A program made the translations under genes and the position numbers. A stretch of 46,514 nucleotides of DNA from Candidatus Aceula meridiana (lineage in GTDB: Bacteria; Omnitrophota; Gorgyraeia; Zapsychrales; Aceulaceae), in contig JAVCDE010000005.1 in assembly GCA_030765185.1 (NCBI GenBank), positions 1 to 46,514 of the forward strand, written 5' to 3'. A model generated the notes under the pieces. That model was not told where the DNA came from and did not search any database. It saw only the letters and a list, made by a program, of their open reading frames with translations. Positions 8,084 to 17,811 of the stretch are shown here, piece by piece. Within the stretch, counting starts at the first letter, position 1, and each line of letters begins with the position of its first letter.

Positions 8084-8896
8084 ATGGAAATAAATGTTTT
8101 CGTAAGCGTCGTTATCCCTACAAAAAATTCGTCTGAACATTTAGACAAAGTGCTACTTTCTGTAAGAAATCAAACGTATCGAAATATTGAGATTATTGTG
8201 GTAGACAATGATTCCGTTGATGACACTCGAGAAATTGCTGCAAAGCATACTGATAAAATATATACCCAGGGATCGGAAAGAAGCTCGCAAAAGAATTTTG
8301 GAGCAAAAATAGCAAAAGGGGAGTACATTTTTTTCTTAGATTCAGATGCAGAGCCATCGGAGGAAGTCGTTTGGGAGTGCGCAAAATTAATTCAAAAGGG
8401 ATATGATATGGTTATTATCCCCGAAAAACATCTAGGTTCTAATTTTTGGGCAAGGGCAAAAGCCCTGGAAAGAGAATGCTTTTTAAATGACGATACCATA
8501 GAGGCTCCTTGGTTTTTCAAGAGAGATTCATTCTTTTCTGTTGGAGGATATGATGAGGAAATGTTTGCCGGAGAGGATTGGGACCTGTTTGAGCGGATGA
8601 AAGAAAAAGGATATCAGTTTACAAGAAATCAGTCTTTTATAAGGCATCATTTGGGACATCTAAAATTCTGGAAAGCGATTCGCAAGAAATATTATTACGG
8701 TAAGAACTTAGGTGTGTTTATCGAGAAGAATAAGAAATCTTTTTCACGAAGAATACCATTTTTACGGCCGGCCTATATTAGAAACTGGAGATTGTTGATA
8801 AGACATCCATTTTTAACAATAGGGTTTTTACTGCTTAAAGCCGCAGAGAGTTTTTTTATTCTTTTAGGCATTATTAAATATAAATTACAAAAATAA
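8084..8896 (+). CDS. Glycosyltransferase family 2
   Basis: 270 aa. Seen in order: VSVVIPTKNSSEHL, the IIVVDNDSVDDT motif (38-48), the metal-binding DSD (86-88), and FAGEDWDLFERMKEKGY with the ED base motif. The C-terminal tail ends in a hydrophobic stretch (FLTIGFLLLKAAESFFILLG), probably a membrane anchor. The family transfers a nucleotide-activated sugar with inversion; donor and acceptor cannot be read from sequence. It starts 28 nt after the flippase and ends one base before the next gene. Confidence 0.82.
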   Translation: MEINVFVSVVIPTKNSSEHLDKVLLSVRNQTYRNIEIIVVDNDSVDDTREIAAKHTDKIYTQGSERSSQKNFGAKIAKGEYIFFLDSDAEPSEEVVWECAKLIQKGYDMVIIPEKHLGSNFWARAKALERECFLNDDTIEAPWFFKRDSFFSVGGYDEEMFAGEDWDLFERMKEKGYQFTRNQSFIRHHLGHLKFWKAIRKKYYYGKNLGVFIEKNKKSFSRRIPFLRPAYIRNWRLLIRHPFLTIGFLLLKAAESFFILLGIIKYKLQK

Positions 8897-8897
8897 A

Positions 8898-9971
8898 ATG
8901 ATAGAAGAATATTCAAACATAATCGTTCAGTCTGTATTAGATCGAGGCGAGATTAAGTCCACGGATTGGGAAAACGTTGATCTTGAAAAACTTTTGGTTC
9001 AGGCCTCCCACAACAGAGTGCTTTATGCGTTCGTCAATAAATTATGGGATCTAAGAGAGCTTCTTCCAGAACAATATATTCATACATTAGAAGATGTGCG
9101 AAAAGAAGGTGAGCGTAATTTAAAAGCCTTAAGAAATACTCTCCTTCTTTTAGAAGAAACATTCAAGCGAGAAAATATTGATTATCTTATTGTGAAAACT
9201 TTTAAATATTTAGATTATGTAACTTTTGATGTTGATTTCTTGGTGCGATATCAAGATTTTCAAAAAGCCATAGAGATCTTAAAGAAAAATAATATCATCA
9301 TCAAACCTCATCCCAATCCAAAAACTCAAGGTTTACACCAGAGAAATTGTTTTAAGTCTGGCTATTTAAAAATGGATCTTCATCGTAAGTTTTTTTGGTT
9401 AGGTGTAGACCACGTTGATTCAGATTTTCTTTGGAAAGATACAACATGTCGAGACATTGCTGGAATCAAGTGCCCTGTGCCAAGCTTGGAAGTTGATTTC
9501 TTGCTGCACAACAAGCAATTGGTTTATGAAAGACGATATATAACGCTTCTTGACTTTTTAGCAGTCAAATGGGCTAATGATGAGGGCTTGAATTGGAATG
9601 ATATAGCAAAACAAGTTGTAGAACATCGATGGGATGACACATTCTTTGTTTTGCTTAATTGGCTGAATTATCTTCATCGAGAAATATTTCATGAAAACAT
9701 GGTGGATCCTGATAAGCATTTTTATAATAAAAAGTATACGATAAATGAAAGACAATTACGTCTGCCTTTTCATTATCCCGTCAAAGATGTCATGAAAGTT
9801 TTTAGTGAAATTGTAACTAAAAATAAGCATCTACCATCCCGGGAGTTTGCTTACTACTTTTTTACAACAGGAAGATATCTAGCAACCCACAGATTGCCTT
9901 TTTATGATCATTGGTATGATTTTAATAAGATTAATAAACGTAAATACAAAATAGGAAAGTGCATTAATTAG
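8898..9971 (+). CDS. Nucleotidyltransferase-like protein (NTP_transf_5 type)
   Basis: 357 aa. The segment IDYLIVKTFKYLDYVTFDVDFLVRY (94-118) matches the NTP_transf_5 pattern, in which a K-G-like strand is followed by a D-x-D metal pair (D111, D113) and a hydrophobic strand. The rest is helical with many aromatic residues (SYLKMDLHRKFFW-like region). Members are common in exopolysaccharide loci, often beside kinase-like genes such as the one at 11171, but their reaction is not established. The ATG follows the previous stop by one base. The K-T-F in place of the common K-G is a small deviation. Confidence is moderate for the family and low for a function. Confidence 0.65.
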   Translation: MIEEYSNIIVQSVLDRGEIKSTDWENVDLEKLLVQASHNRVLYAFVNKLWDLRELLPEQYIHTLEDVRKEGERNLKALRNTLLLLEETFKRENIDYLIVKTFKYLDYVTFDVDFLVRYQDFQKAIEILKKNNIIIKPHPNPKTQGLHQRNCFKSGYLKMDLHRKFFWLGVDHVDSDFLWKDTTCRDIAGIKCPVPSLEVDFLLHNKQLVYERRYITLLDFLAVKWANDEGLNWNDIAKQVVEHRWDDTFFVLLNWLNYLHREIFHENMVDPDKHFYNKKYTINERQLRLPFHYPVKDVMKVFSEIVTKNKHLPSREFAYYFFTTGRYLATHRLPFYDHWYDFNKINKRKYKIGKCIN

Positions 9972-10004
9972 CCTCTTAAGAGCTATTTTTGGAAAATTAT
10001 ATTT

Positions 10005-11174
10005 ATGAAAAAAGTACTTATTATAATTGATGGTTTGTGGCCGCCAGTAATAAAATCTAGCGGCATGAAGATAGTGCATGAGTATTTTAAAAGGTTGGCT
10101 GAAAATTATGAGATACACATACTTACTTCGACTACCAAGTTTATAGCGCCTAATTATGTTGAATGGGCCAAGCAACAAGAGGCTTATAATTTGTATTTTC
10201 ATTTTATAGATGCAAGAAGGTTTGACTTTAATTCTTTTCTCAAGCTGCTTGTCGGTAAAATTCTTTTTATTATTCATGTTTTTAAATTAATAAGGACTTT
10301 CAAGTTTTCTCTTATTCATGAATATGGTTCGCTTCCGATTCTTTCTTTGGTCACCTCTTTTTATAAAGTATATTTTAAAATTCCGGCAATCTTTACTACG
10401 TGCACTGTTAATACTTCTTTTCTCGCCTCTTTTCGATATGCTTGGGGAATTAAGTTCTTAGACTATTTTACTTTGGCTGGGATAGAACTTACAAAAAAGA
10501 CGTTATCATGTTGGCCACAATATAAGGAGAAAATAAAATTTACTCCTTTCGGTGTGGACATTACAAGCTTGAAGCAACCTTTTAAGAGGGAGGAGTTGTT
10601 AAAAAAATTTGGTTTACCAAGAAATAAGAAAATATACACTTTCATTGGACCATTAGAAGAAAGAAAGGGTTTCTTTACTTTAATAAAAGCCGTTAATCGG
10701 ATTAAGGAAGATGGATTTTTTCTGCTTATCGTAACTTATGGCTTAGGAGGAGTTGATTATAAGTTCAAGTCTCATTATGAGCAATTTAAAAAATTGATGA
10801 AAAATAAGAACTATAAGGTTATAACGGGAAATCAGAATGTTTCAGAAATTCTTCGATTAACGGATATTTTTGTTTTTCCTTCAACATCCCTGAAGGGAAC
10901 TTTAGCTCAACCGCTAACTTTGCTGGAGGCATTGTCTTTTGAGCTGCCTTGCATTGTTTCTGATTTGGAAGAGAACAAAAGGATTGTTCAAGATTATACA
11001 AATGGACTCTTGTTCAGACGGAAGGATGATGAGAGCCTGGCTGTTAAAATGGAGAAATTATTAAGATGCAATTTAAGCGATGGTGTTAGTTTAAATTTCT
11101 CGAAATTTAAAAAGGAATACGATATATCCAATACTGTTTTAACAGTGAAGGAGATATACGGTAATTTAATATGA
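10005..11174 (+). CDS. Glycosyltransferase family 4 (GT-B fold)
   Basis: 389 aa. The C-terminal donor domain is clear: KIYTFIGPLEERKGFFTLIKA, then LRLTDIFVFPSTSLKGTLAQPLTLLEALSFELPCIVSD, the usual nucleotide-binding and EX7E-like region in a slightly divergent form. The N-terminal half is the acceptor domain and carries the hydrophobic stretch LVGKILFIIHVFKLI. It is expected to add one sugar with retention on the cytoplasmic face. It overlaps the kinase-like gene downstream by 4 nt (ATGA). Sugar specificity is unknown. Confidence 0.82.
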   Translation: MKKVLIIIDGLWPPVIKSSGMKIVHEYFKRLAENYEIHILTSTTKFIAPNYVEWAKQQEAYNLYFHFIDARRFDFNSFLKLLVGKILFIIHVFKLIRTFKFSLIHEYGSLPILSLVTSFYKVYFKIPAIFTTCTVNTSFLASFRYAWGIKFLDYFTLAGIELTKKTLSCWPQYKEKIKFTPFGVDITSLKQPFKREELLKKFGLPRNKKIYTFIGPLEERKGFFTLIKAVNRIKEDGFFLLIVTYGLGGVDYKFKSHYEQFKKLMKNKNYKVITGNQNVSEILRLTDIFVFPSTSLKGTLAQPLTLLEALSFELPCIVSDLEENKRIVQDYTNGLLFRRKDDESLAVKMEKLLRCNLSDGVSLNFSKFKKEYDISNTVLTVKEIYGNLI

Positions 11175-11764
11175 TCATTGCTCTCATTGGACCAGATGGA
11201 TCCGGAAAATCAACTTACGCAGGGTTTATGCGAAATTATTTGAAGGAAAGTAAAAGCATGGCAAAAGTTTTTTATCCTTTTAATTATTTTTTGTTGAGAA
11301 AATTAATTGATAAATTTGCTAGATATAAAGAGAAGGATAAATTCTTGCAGCCCAGAAAGAATTGTAGTTTTTTATTTAAATTCTGGCCTTTTATAGCTTT
11401 AATTGATAATTGGATAGATTATTTGTTTCGATTGAAAAGGTTCAGAGGGGCAGTAATTTGTGATAGATATTATTACGATCTCGCAACTTCTTTTGCCGAG
11501 TTCAACTATAGTTTTGATTGGCTGTATCATCTATATTTAAAATGTATTCCAAAGCCTGATTTATGTTTTGTTTTTCTTGCTCCGCCAGAGGTTCTACGCA
11601 ATCGCGAAACTGGTGATATCCATGATTTATCCTTTTTTGAGAATCAAGTAGAGCGGTATCAGAAAATTTCTGAGAAAAGAAATTTCTTTAGAATAAATAC
11701 AAAACAACAAGATATGGAGAAGTGTCAGGAATTAATAAGAAAGATTATCAATCTGCGCTCGTAG
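11171..11764 (+). CDS. Thymidylate-kinase-like P-loop kinase in a glycan locus
   Basis: 197 aa. The Walker A motif is GPDGSGKST (7-15) and the DR motif is CDRYYYD (97-103), both as in the dTMP kinase family. A lid-like region follows LCFVFLAPPEVLRNR (131-145). The length suits the family, but the translated middle (WPFIALIDNWIDYLFRLKRF) is unlike housekeeping Tmk. Position inside a polysaccharide operon, four-base coupled to a GT4, argues for a dedicated role such as phosphorylating a sugar or lipid precursor. That role is inference; a true dTMP kinase cannot be excluded. Confidence 0.7.
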   Translation: MIIALIGPDGSGKSTYAGFMRNYLKESKSMAKVFYPFNYFLLRKLIDKFARYKEKDKFLQPRKNCSFLFKFWPFIALIDNWIDYLFRLKRFRGAVICDRYYYDLATSFAEFNYSFDWLYHLYLKCIPKPDLCFVFLAPPEVLRNRETGDIHDLSFFENQVERYQKISEKRNFFRINTKQQDMEKCQELIRKIINLRS

Positions 11765-11820
11765 AAGAAAGATATTAAATTTGTAATCTTTTTGAAATGC
11801 AAAGAATAGGATAAATAAAA

Positions 11821-12834
11821 ATGAATAGCGTATTAGTAACAGGGGGAACAGGATTTATCGGGAGTCATTTGACAGAAAGACTTTTAAAAGAGGGAAGAGA
11901 TGTTAGAGTTTTATCCTTGAACAGTTTAGCAGGCATCGAAAAAAAAGAAAATTTAGAAATTATCAAGGGCAAAGGGGCTAAAGTTTTTTATGGGGATCTC
12001 AGAGATAAAAAAAGTTTGGAATTGGCTTTAGATGGCGTTGAGTGTGTTTTTCATTTAGGAGCTATCTCAAGACCAATGTTCATACCAAGAAATCAGTATT
12101 TTGATGTTAATGCGGTAGGGACTAGGAATATTTTAGAAATTGCCAAAGCGAAAATGGTTAAGAAGTTCATTCATGTAAGCACTGTCTCTGTTTTAGGAGT
12201 CAGCCCGGATGGAAAACCTTTAAAAGAAAATGATTTTCAGGAAGAGAATTCTGATTATGGGTTAAGTAAAAAAGAAGGGGAGAAAATAGCATTAGATTTT
12301 TATAAGCATGAGAAACTTCCTGTCGTTGTTGTCCGGCCCTGTTTATGCTATGGCCCACGATGCGTTGTTCGACTTGTAATGTTTAAGTATGTTCAAAAGA
12401 GACTGTTTCCAACATTTAACAAAGGCCAAGCCTTGATGGAATTTTGCTATGTTGATAATGTTGTCCAGGCTTTAATGAGAGCTGAAAGGCAAGAGAATTT
12501 AGCTGGTCAAATTTTCAACATAACTGACGGAAGGTCTTATGAGGTTAAGGAAATTCTTGAAACAATTGCTGAAGAGCTGGGTATTAAGCCAGCCTTTATT
12601 GACCTACCTGTCTGGGTCGGAAAAATGGCTGGTTGTTTTATGGAGGTTTTAAGTAAGATGGTTGGCGTACACCCTCCTTTTTCCAGAACTGCTGCTGAGT
12701 GGATGTCTAAAAATATGAATGTCTATGACTGCTCAAAAGCAAAAAGGGATTTAATGTATAACCCAGAGATAAGTTTGCGCGAGGGAATCAAGCGAACAGT
12801 TAAGTGGTACAAAGAAAAGGGTTTAATAAAATAA
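11821..12834 (+). CDS. NAD-dependent epimerase/dehydratase (extended SDR, 3beta-HSD-like)
   Basis: 337 aa. The Rossmann motif GGTGFIG occupies 8-14, the catalytic pair is Y146-x3-K150 in DYGLSKKEGE, and a Ser/Thr lies at 120-121 in HVSTVSVLG. The C-terminal SLREGIKRTVKWYKEKG is the standard end of sugar-nucleotide epimerases. Features of the middle (VVRPCLCYGPRC, FCYVDNVVQAL) place it nearer the 3beta-hydroxysteroid dehydrogenase-like branch than GalE. It probably oxidises, reduces or epimerises a nucleotide- or lipid-linked sugar. An AGGATAAATAAAA ribosome site precedes the ATG. Confidence 0.8.
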   Translation: MNSVLVTGGTGFIGSHLTERLLKEGRDVRVLSLNSLAGIEKKENLEIIKGKGAKVFYGDLRDKKSLELALDGVECVFHLGAISRPMFIPRNQYFDVNAVGTRNILEIAKAKMVKKFIHVSTVSVLGVSPDGKPLKENDFQEENSDYGLSKKEGEKIALDFYKHEKLPVVVVRPCLCYGPRCVVRLVMFKYVQKRLFPTFNKGQALMEFCYVDNVVQALMRAERQENLAGQIFNITDGRSYEVKEILETIAEELGIKPAFIDLPVWVGKMAGCFMEVLSKMVGVHPPFSRTAAEWMSKNMNVYDCSKAKRDLMYNPEISLREGIKRTVKWYKEKGLIK

Positions 12835-13020
12835 AGCTTTTACTGTTGATCTCTATTCAGCTGCGCAAAAAAAGAAGTTGTTTTCTCGAAACATTTATAT
12901 TGATAAAAAAGTTTTAGTTCAAGAAGAAATTTTTGTTGTTAATAGAATAAGTTTAAATTGAAATATAACGATTAATAAATTTTTTCAAGAAAGTGTTTGA
13001 TTTTTTAGGGATTTAATTTC

Positions 13021-14154
13021 ATGAAGAAGATCCTCATCTTTAGCCACATATCCGAATCGTACGCTCCTACGTTTCCTTTCTTAAAATTTTTTAAAAATAA
13101 GAATGATGTTGAGCTAAGCTATATCCTCCATCCTCTAATAAAGACAGGAATAAAAAACTCAATTTTTTATGAATTTTATAGAAAAAAAGAAAGAATAATT
13201 ATAGAAAGACGATATCGTAGAAATATCTCGGTTTATTCTTATCTCTGGAATTTTTTTCAAAATATTATTTGGACTCTCAGAGAAGGGAAAAAATATCATA
13301 TTTGTTTTGGCTTGAATAATCTCAACGCCTTTTCAGGATTGATTTTAAAATTGTTTGGAAGAGTAGATAAAGTCATTTTTTATACCGTGGATTATTCTAC
13401 GGAAAGATTTAATAATCAAATAGTAAATTTTCTTTATAATTTAAGTGATAAAATATGCGTAAAATTTTGTGATTATACCTTAAGCGTCTCCCCGCGCATT
13501 ATCAATGTAAGAACCAAAATGGGTTTGCCCGATGAAAGAAATCTTTTGCAACCTAACGGGGTTCATATGTCAGAAATAGCAAAATCAACATCTTGCGACC
13601 TTGGGGATCCAGTCAAATTAATTTATGTCGGACATTTAACAAAATCTAAAGGGATTCATCTTATAATTGAAGCTATTCATCAGTTAAAAACTTTGGCTAA
13701 TTTTAAATTCGATATTTATGGTGATGGTCCTTTTTTGGAAAATATCAAAACCTTGATCCATAAATATCAATTACATAATCATGTAAAAATAATGGGAAAG
13801 AAGGGGCATAGAGAAGTTTTGTTAAAATATTCTGAATACGACATAGGGGTCGCTTTGTATACACGGGATGATTCGTTTAATTATTATTGTGATCCAGTAA
13901 AAGTAAAAGAGTACCTAGCAGCTGGCCTAGGTACTGTGATAAGCGATGTTCCTTATATCGCTGATATCATCCATAAAAATAAACTAGGATATAAAACTTC
14001 TAATTCAATAGAAGACATTAAGCATGTTTTAAACCTTGCTTCAGACAAGAAAAATGTTTTAGAAATTAAGGAAAATGTTAGAAATTTTAAGATCGACCTT
14101 GATTGGAACAATCTGTTTGATCGTAATTATGAGCGTATAGCTATTACAATATGA
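13021..14154 (+). CDS. Glycosyltransferase family 4
   Basis: 377 aa with a GT-B fold. Evidence lies in the C-terminal half: VKLIYVGHLTKSKGIHLIIEAI opens the donor domain, DIYGDGPFLENI follows, and KVKEYLAAGLGTVISDVPY is the usual helix after the nucleotide site. The acidic pair seen in many GT4s is weakly conserved. The N-terminal half contains FNLGLNNLNAF-like acceptor sequence rich in aromatic residues. The stop overlaps the methyltransferase start by 4 nt, so the two are co-translated. Sugar specificity unknown. Confidence 0.8.
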   Translation: MKKILIFSHISESYAPTFPFLKFFKNKNDVELSYILHPLIKTGIKNSIFYEFYRKKERIIIERRYRRNISVYSYLWNFFQNIIWTLREGKKYHICFGLNNLNAFSGLILKLFGRVDKVIFYTVDYSTERFNNQIVNFLYNLSDKICVKFCDYTLSVSPRIINVRTKMGLPDERNLLQPNGVHMSEIAKSTSCDLGDPVKLIYVGHLTKSKGIHLIIEAIHQLKTLANFKFDIYGDGPFLENIKTLIHKYQLHNHVKIMGKKGHREVLLKYSEYDIGVALYTRDDSFNYYCDPVKVKEYLAAGLGTVISDVPYIADIIHKNKLGYKTSNSIEDIKHVLNLASDKKNVLEIKENVRNFKIDLDWNNLFDRNYERIAITI

Positions 14155-15089
14155 ATATAAAGAAATACCTTCCTCTGTTATGTTGCCCTGATTGTTTAGG
14201 ACAGCTATCTTTATCGAGCCCGAATGCTTTGAGCTGCTTGAAATGTAGAAGACCTTTCTCGATAATTAAGGGCATTCCGGTTTTGTTGCCAAAAAGGTTG
14301 GAGCAAGAACAGCTTTTAGCTTTAGATGTATGGGGAAAGGAGTATCGAGAGTTATTAGAAAAGAAGGATTTTGAGTGTTGGGACAAATATTGTAGCGCAG
14401 ATGTAGCTCTTATTAAAGAAACTTCGGTTTTTAACAAAGAAAAAGATATTTTCTTGGAGCTAGGCTGCGGGAAAGCAAGGAATTGCGCCGCTCTTCTTAA
14501 GAAGGGTTATAAGAACGTGATAGGTGCGGATATTTGCCTTGATGCTTGCATATTAGCTTCAGAAATATGCGAGCACTATAGATTGACTGACTATTTTTTC
14601 TTAGTCGCTGATATCTACAAGCCTCCTCTAAAAAGAAATACTATTGATTTAATTTTTGCGGGAGGGAGCATAGAGCACTTTAGAGATACTCTAGGAGGAC
14701 TAAGAAAAACATATGATATTTTGAGAACTGACGGAAAACTTGTTGCCACAGTTCCGTACGTTTCAGTATCAACTCTTTTGCAAGGATTTCTAACTGGGAA
14801 TGTTCCACGGTTACCGATTTTAGGTAGTTTTTATGAATTTTTCCATACGAAAATTATGAAAAATAAAAATTTAATGTACGGCTTTGAGTATTCTTTCACC
14901 TGGAGAGAACTGCGTACTAGCTTAAAAAAGATAGGATTTATCGTTCATTGTTACGGATTGTATGATGTAGAGTATGACTTAAAATTTATTCCTTGTTTGT
15001 TAAAAAGAATTTTTCTTAAAATAATTCGGTTTAAATTATTTTGGCCTATGATTTATTTTTGTGCGGCAAAAAGTGAAAGAAAGAAATAG
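14151..15089 (+). CDS. Class I SAM methyltransferase with N-terminal Trm112-like zinc ribbon
   Basis: 312 aa. The first ~50 residues are a Trm112p-like zinc module (C12-x2-C15 and C29-x2-C32) ending in IKGIPVLLP, exactly the sequence style of that domain. Motif I of the methyltransferase fold is ELGCGKAR (103-110); the acidic residue of motif II lies in GADICLDA and the post-motif is FAGGSIEHFRD. Such fusions occur in glycan loci and probably methylate sugars or lipid carriers. It overlaps the GT4 upstream by 4 nt. Confidence 0.8.
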   Translation: MNIKKYLPLLCCPDCLGQLSLSSPNALSCLKCRRPFSIIKGIPVLLPKRLEQEQLLALDVWGKEYRELLEKKDFECWDKYCSADVALIKETSVFNKEKDIFLELGCGKARNCAALLKKGYKNVIGADICLDACILASEICEHYRLTDYFFLVADIYKPPLKRNTIDLIFAGGSIEHFRDTLGGLRKTYDILRTDGKLVATVPYVSVSTLLQGFLTGNVPRLPILGSFYEFFHTKIMKNKNLMYGFEYSFTWRELRTSLKKIGFIVHCYGLYDVEYDLKFIPCLLKRIFLKIIRFKLFWPMIYFCAAKSERKK

Positions 15090-15204
15090 ATTTATTGCCC
15101 TAACATAATTAAAGAGCAGAGATGTCAAGGGCAGCGTGCTTGAGAGAAGGCTTCTGGGTGAGAATTAACCAACTTTTAGAGAGTATTGTATAAAATAGAT
15201 AAAG

Positions 15205-17688
15205 ATGAGAAACTATCAATCTAGAAAAATTATAAAAATAGCAATAGGAATTCTTATCGTATTCTCGATGATAGCCGCCATTTATGGGCCATGGTTTAGC
15301 AGCCAAATGATCGCTAGGGGAGACTGGAAGGCTCGATCGGGTGAATGGATGTCTGATTATAGGACGCCGCCATCGATATGGGACCATAGTGATTTTGGTG
15401 GAGTTTCATTTTTATACAATGGAAGGATTACCAGGTATCCCCTGTTTTATCTGCAAGCTCAACTACATCAACAGCTAGGCCTTAGCTTTAAATGGACGGA
15501 GAGGATTCTTTGGTTTTTTCCATTTATAATTTTCTCTTTTTTATCAATGTATTTGTTATCAAGGTATCTTTTTAAAAATAATTTAGTTGCTTTCTTTTCT
15601 ATAATATATTTTATTTCTAATAATTTTATAGTTTTTCGAATGCACGGTGCACAGATGACTTTGGGAATGGCCTATGCCTTGACCCCGCTGGCCTTATTTC
15701 TTTTCATCAAGGGCTTAAAAGAAAGAAAATTTATTTTTATTTTCTTAAATGGACTTTCCTTAAGCATCATGGCTTATTATGATTTTAGAATAATATTTCT
15801 AGTTATCTTTATTCAGTTTTTATATTTGTGTTATTATTCATTTATTCTATCCTCAGAAAAGATTGTTTCTTTTTACTTGGGAATTAAAAGCTTTTGTTTA
15901 ATCGGAATTCTATTTTTATTCCTTAATATTTTCTGGATATTGCCGCTAATTCTTTCCAACCTCAAGGCTTCAATACCCTTTAGTCCTTTTTCATTTCAGG
16001 AAGTTATAACAAGGACAGATTTTTATAATGCCCTTGTTTTGTCAATAGGTGCCAATTCGAGCTTAAAAGGATATCTTTATCTTGATCAACAAATTTTTAC
16101 AGGATTGCTCGTATTTCTTCACATGATAATTTATGGATTTTATTTGTTAATTAAAGATAAAAAAGAAATAGCATTTTGGATGTTGCTATCTATTTTCTTA
16201 GCTTTTTTTGCAAAAGGATTAAGCGCGCCATTTCCGGAAATAAATAGCTTGTTCTATCAATACATGCCGTTTGCCTCTATATATAGACTTCCATCAAAAT
16301 TTTTAATAGTTGGAGGAACTTCCATCTCTTTGTGCTTTGGGGCAGGGTGTAACGCTCTGCTTTCGAGAATGAAGCGTCCTAAGCAGCACTTAATTTTATT
16401 TCTGTTTCTTACTCTCTTGCCACTTTTTATTATTTTTCCGGCACTATTTGGCCCTAATTCTCTTAAATCAATGGAAGGAGGATCCTCCTTCCATCCGTTT
16501 GTAGCAAAAGAATATTTTCAATATGAAAAATGGCTAAAGAATCAAAGTAGTCATTATAAGGTGGCTGTTTTGCCGGGGACCCCTAGTTATTATTTCTTCA
16601 ACAATCGATTTCCAAGATATGAACCGCTAACCAATATTCAGAGGAGGTCAGAAGTTGGTTCGTATTTCTCAGAAATAACAAACATATATAAGTTGAGTCT
16701 TGTTAACGAAAAGAATATATCCAAAGCTTTAGAATTAATAAATGTTAAATATGTCTTTTTGGCGCCACGGGACGACACTCTTTGGCCCTGGTATCCAAAA
16801 GATTCATATAATAAATATACGAAAAAACTTCTAGAAAGTGAAGGATTAAAAAGAACCAAACTTGATAATATATTTACAACAACAAATCCTTTGCCCAATT
16901 TTTTTATTAGCCAGAAGCTATTATATATCGATGGCTCACTAGATCATATTCTCAGTTACTTTAGAGACAAGAAGATAGATTTTGAGAAATCAACATTGCT
17001 GGACAAGCAGAAGGAGAGTTTTGTCAAGCCTGATCATGTCGCGATAGCTGTTTCATTAAATAAGTTTTGTCCAGAAAATAACACCTTTACCTTAGAGGTT
17101 AATTTACCAAAAATAGATAATTATTTTATCTATTTTAAGCAGTTTTCAGAACATATTGGTTATATAGAAATAAATGGAAAGAGAGTTGAAAGAAGTTCTG
17201 AGAAGAACACCTTTTTTATAAAGACTAGCTTTATTAAAGAGGGGATTAATGTTATTGATGTTGCTGCACTAAGTTCTGAAGATGCGGGTAAGTTGATAAA
17301 CAAACATTTTATTATAGCAGATAGGTCTATTCAGAATGTCTCTTCATCAGGCTCCGTCAATGTAGTGAGTAAAGAGGCAGGAAGAGCAAGATATAAAATT
17401 CAGATTTATAATTCCCCTAAGGGTAAATTTTATCTAAATTTCTTAGATAGCTATGATTCAAATTGGAAGATTAATGAAGGAGATAAGGCACTCTTAAGCG
17501 CTTGTGGAACAAACTATTTCTTGATAAGAAATAAAGAAGGAGATGCCCATTTAGAGTTTGTGCTTGAGCATATGCTTCAGAAGCATTTAGACGTCGGCTG
17601 GAGGATATTTCAAATTTCATGGATCAGCGTAGCGATATATTTGCTGTTCAGGTTAATCAGAAGAATTAATTATAGAAAGAGAGCATGA
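15205..17688 (+). CDS. Large polytopic membrane protein, GT-C glycosyltransferase-like, with C-terminal soluble domain
   Basis: 827 aa. An N-terminal membrane helix is followed by an external loop rich in Asp, Trp and Gly (RGDWKARSGEWMSDYRTPPSIW), then about ten more membrane helices up to residue ~425. The C-terminal ~350 residues are soluble and beta-rich, with one last helix near 800-817. This layout is that of GT-C enzymes and YfhO-like proteins, which use polyprenyl-phosphate sugars on the periplasmic side. The acidic residue in the first loop would be catalytic, but I cannot name which. It heads a four-gene envelope unit. It may add a side-chain sugar to the finished glycan; this is inference. 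Confidence 0.6.
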   Translation: MRNYQSRKIIKIAIGILIVFSMIAAIYGPWFSSQMIARGDWKARSGEWMSDYRTPPSIWDHSDFGGVSFLYNGRITRYPLFYLQAQLHQQLGLSFKWTERILWFFPFIIFSFLSMYLLSRYLFKNNLVAFFSIIYFISNNFIVFRMHGAQMTLGMAYALTPLALFLFIKGLKERKFIFIFLNGLSLSIMAYYDFRIIFLVIFIQFLYLCYYSFILSSEKIVSFYLGIKSFCLIGILFLFLNIFWILPLILSNLKASIPFSPFSFQEVITRTDFYNALVLSIGANSSLKGYLYLDQQIFTGLLVFLHMIIYGFYLLIKDKKEIAFWMLLSIFLAFFAKGLSAPFPEINSLFYQYMPFASIYRLPSKFLIVGGTSISLCFGAGCNALLSRMKRPKQHLILFLFLTLLPLFIIFPALFGPNSLKSMEGGSSFHPFVAKEYFQYEKWLKNQSSHYKVAVLPGTPSYYFFNNRFPRYEPLTNIQRRSEVGSYFSEITNIYKLSLVNEKNISKALELINVKYVFLAPRDDTLWPWYPKDSYNKYTKKLLESEGLKRTKLDNIFTTTNPLPNFFISQKLLYIDGSLDHILSYFRDKKIDFEKSTLLDKQKESFVKPDHVAIAVSLNKFCPENNTFTLEVNLPKIDNYFIYFKQFSEHIGYIEINGKRVERSSEKNTFFIKTSFIKEGINVIDVAALSSEDAGKLINKHFIIADRSIQNVSSSGSVNVVSKEAGRARYKIQIYNSPKGKFYLNFLDSYDSNWKINEGDKALLSACGTNYFLIRNKEGDAHLEFVLEHMLQKHLDVGWRIFQISWISVAIYLLFRLIRRINYRKRA

Positions 17689-17811
17689 ATTGAGAAGTCT
17701 ATTATTTAGAATTAATTGATAATAGGTTATTTTAGAGTTGATGAAAGATAGGAAAATCTCAATATTCGCTTGTCTTGAAAAAGTTTATTTTTAAAAAGTG
17801 CTGGAGAAGAA

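Noticed and set aside
10005-10277. Long open frames on the minus strand inside glycosyltransferase genes (for example 9879-10277)
   Set aside because: They lie opposite well-supported + strand genes, lack ribosome sites and show only mirror-type low-complexity composition.
12830-12960. Open frame between the SDR and the GT4, reading ...KKKLFSRNIYIDKKVLVQ..., with vague likeness to the SAF domain at the end of sialic acid synthases
   Set aside because: No start codon, only ~43 codons, and the resemblance rests on a few scattered residues. It could be a gene remnant, but I cannot support it.
15122-15193. 23-codon open frame (MSRAACLREG...) between the methyltransferase and the GT-C-like gene
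   Set aside because: No ribosome site, no recognisable feature, and a length expected by chance.
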